Translations under genes and position numbers: made by a program | Part shown: piece by piece, positions 5,497 through 6,420 of the stretch | Numbering within the stretch: position 1 is the first letter of the stretch | Layout: each line of letters begins with the position of its first letter | The notes under the pieces: generated by a model | The model's input: only the letters and a program-made list of their open reading frames with translations | Databases searched by the model: none | What the model was told of the DNA's origin: nothing | From: Methanomassiliicoccaceae archaeon | GTDB taxonomy: Archaea > Thermoplasmatota > Thermoplasmata > Methanomassiliicoccales > Methanomethylophilaceae | Reading direction: 5' to 3' | DNA: 6,420 nucleotides | Assembly (NCBI GenBank): GCA_031254685.1 | Contig: JAIRTZ010000119.1 | Span: forward strand, 1-6,420

Positions 5497-6112
5497 CCGC
5501 GCCGTCTATGATCGCTTTCAATTCCGCCGCCGCCTCTCTGACGTTATTCTGCGAGACCACGGCGGATATCACCGCGGCGCCGTCGGCGCCGGCCGCGATC
5601 ACGGATGTTACGTTCCCTTTCGTGATGCCGCCGATGGCGACTATCGGTATTTTTATAACGTTCCGTATCGCGGCGATCCGTTCCGTGCCGACGGCCTCCC
5701 CGGCGTCGTCCTTCGACGATGTTCCGAATATCGGACCGACGCCCACGTAATCCGCCCCGCCGCGCTCAGCCTCGAGCGCCTCCTCCGGCGTCGCCGCGGA
5801 AATGCCTATCAGTAAGCTTCTGCCGGACGCTTTCACAGCATCGGCGAGTCTCATATCTTCCTGTCCCAGATGCACGCCGTCCGCTTCCGATGCGACGGCG
5901 ACGTCCAGATGGTCGTTGACAAAGAAGAGCGCGCCGTGCAGCGACGTTATCCTCCGGACCTCCCTCGCGGCCGCTAATAATTCGTTCTTGCACATGTGCT
6001 TGTCGCGAAGCTGGATCGCGTCGGCCCCGCCCTCGCACGCAAGCCTCGCAAGTTCGGAATGGGATCGCCCGAGGGAAAGCCCCTCGTCGGTTATCACGTA
6101 CAGCGAGTACAT
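5471..6112 (-). CDS. thiE: thiamine-phosphate synthase
   Basis: ThiE joins hydroxymethylpyrimidine diphosphate with thiazole phosphate to give thiamine monophosphate. The 213-residue protein has the normal length and the TIM-barrel motifs in order: YVITDE at the N-terminus; GGADAIQLRDK; FVNDHLDVAVASEADGVHLG (pyrimidine and Mg2+-binding region); GADYVGVGPIFGTSSKDDAG; IPIVAIGGI; and GADGAAVISAV for the phosphate. The start at 6112 matches the family N-terminus (MYSLYVITDE). The frame extends 19 codons further up, but that part lies inside thiM and is not ThiE-like. The upstream thiM stop and this ATG are separated by one base (TGA-T-ATG), and no SD is evident, so translation is probably coupled. 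The 3' end overlaps pth2 by 26 bases on the opposite strand. Confidence 0.96.
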   Translation of the reverse strand: MYSLYVITDEGLSLGRSHSELARLACEGGADAIQLRDKHMCKNELLAAAREVRRITSLHGALFFVNDHLDVAVASEADGVHLGQEDMRLADAVKASGRSLLIGISAATPEEALEAERGGADYVGVGPIFGTSSKDDAGEAVGTERIAAIRNVIKIPIVAIGGITKGNVTSVIAAGADGAAVISAVVSQNNVREAAAELKAIIDGAVRASKGRR

Positions 6113-6113
6113 A

Positions 6114-6287
6114 TCACAGCAACCTGATGTTTGCCAGCGGCACCACTTCGTTCGGGGACAGGCAGGCAAGCTCGTCCCTCAGGTTAACGATGAACGTCCC
6201 CGGGCCCTTGGACCGCTTCGCCGCTTTGTACCCGGCGATGCAGAACACGGCGAGCGCCGCGGCGGACGCTACCAGCATATCATCGGC
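6114..6287 (-). pseudogene. thiM: hydroxyethylthiazole kinase, C-terminal fragment ending at a junction
   Basis: ThiM phosphorylates 4-methyl-5-hydroxyethylthiazole, supplying the thiazole half for ThiE. Only about the last 57 residues are recognisable: DDMLVASAAALAVFCIAGYKAA, then the family motif SKGPGTFIVNLRDELACLS and a short tail to the stop at 6114-6116. A complete ThiM is about 260-270 residues. Reading further back on this strand stays open to an ATG at 6414-6416. That extra part shows no ThiM features: the expected VTGTGC substrate/ATP-binding loop is missing, and the opposite strand encodes an unrelated ATPase. The gene is therefore cut at about 6280-6290. Its 3' part is intact and sits one base from thiE, so the ancestral order was thiM-thiE. 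Whether the cut is biological or a contig join cannot be decided here. Confidence 0.8.
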
Positions 6288-6420
6288 GCATCCGGCACGG
6301 GCAAGAGCACCTTGTTGTTTAATCTCATCCGGCAGAGCATGGAAAACGGCGAAGGCATTGCCGTCCTTGATCCGCACGGTGATTTGATTGACAAGATTTT
6401 GGAGGTCATCCCCCAATCCC
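6276..6420 (+). CDS. conjugative coupling protein-like ATPase (VirD4/TraG/HerA type), fragment
   Basis: From 6276 to the window end the plus strand reads as 48 residues of a P-loop ATPase. HIIGASGTGKST is a Walker A, followed by LLFNLIRQ, then GIAVLDPHGDLIDKIL and IPQ. The pair of a GTGKSTLL P-loop and a strand ending in DPHGDL about 20-25 residues later is typical of type IV secretion/conjugation coupling proteins and related DUF87-like DNA-pumping ATPases. The frame is open further upstream through thiM, but that part is merely antisense. The protein would normally have an N-terminal region before the Walker A; none is present, so the fragment begins mid-gene. Its codons (four TTG for Leu, three ATT and no ATA for Ile) differ from the neighbouring genes, suggesting another genome or a mobile element. 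The short length limits the family call. Confidence 0.65.

Noticed and set aside
6113..6169. Extended thiE start at 6169
   Set aside because: The extra 19 codons are thiM sequence in another frame; ThiE proteins begin at the MYSLYVITDE motif.
6288..6416. N-terminal 43 residues of the 100-codon minus-strand frame as part of ThiM
   Set aside because: They are the antisense of the ATPase fragment and contain none of the ThiM motifs expected there.
1..6420. CRISPR array, insertion-sequence ends, tRNA genes, integrase or attachment sites
   Set aside because: No regularly spaced repeats, transposase/integrase motifs or tRNA structures were found on either strand; the only mobile-element hint is the ATPase fragment at the right edge.

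Overview
The window looks like a piece of archaeal chromosome. It carries a full-length archaeal tRNA-guanine(15) transglycosylase with a PUA domain (TgtA), an archaeal/eukaryal-type peptidyl-tRNA hydrolase (Pth2), a Pcc1/KEOPS subunit, heavy use of ATA (Ile) and AGG (Arg) codons, and TATA boxes about 25 bases upstream of start codons with no Shine-Dalgarno, as in leaderless archaeal genes. The mid-50s to 60% GC and gene style would fit a Thermoplasmata-type euryarchaeon, perhaps Methanomassiliicoccales, but that placement is inference and no marker here proves it.

Layout. Positions 1-2844 (+) hold four genes chained by three successive 4-base ATGA start/stop overlaps: the 3' four-fifths of an isopropylmalate/homoaconitate-type dehydratase large subunit (leuC), its small subunit (leuD), a beta-decarboxylating dehydrogenase (leuB) and pcc1. 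Together leuCDB carry out the isomerisation and oxidative decarboxylation steps of 2-oxoacid chain elongation (leucine, possibly also isoleucine via citramalate). Pcc1 belongs to tRNA t6A synthesis and appears to be translated together with leuB. Positions 2791-4713 (-) encode tgtA, converging on pcc1 with a 54-base overlap. Positions 4714-5136 contain no convincing gene. They hold the tgtA and pth2 promoters and, between them, a GC-rich block (about 4902-5049) with a TATA box upstream, several perfect helices and a T6 run at its end, a good candidate for an unrecognised small structured RNA. Positions 5137-5496 (+) encode pth2. It converges, with a 26-base overlap, on thiE (5471-6112, -), which is preceded on the same strand by the C-terminal end of thiM (6114 to about 6287).

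The right edge is anomalous. At about 6276-6290 the thiM homology stops abruptly, and the opposite strand reads as a Walker-A ATPase of the conjugative coupling-protein (VirD4/TraG-like) type to the end of the window. Its codon use (TTG, ATT, no ATA) differs from the rest. Both genes are broken at the same point, so this is either a recombination breakpoint involving a mobile element or a chimeric contig join.

Functionally the window combines branched-chain amino-acid synthesis, three tRNA-centred genes (pcc1, tgtA, pth2) and a thiamine salvage/synthesis pair (thiM, thiE).
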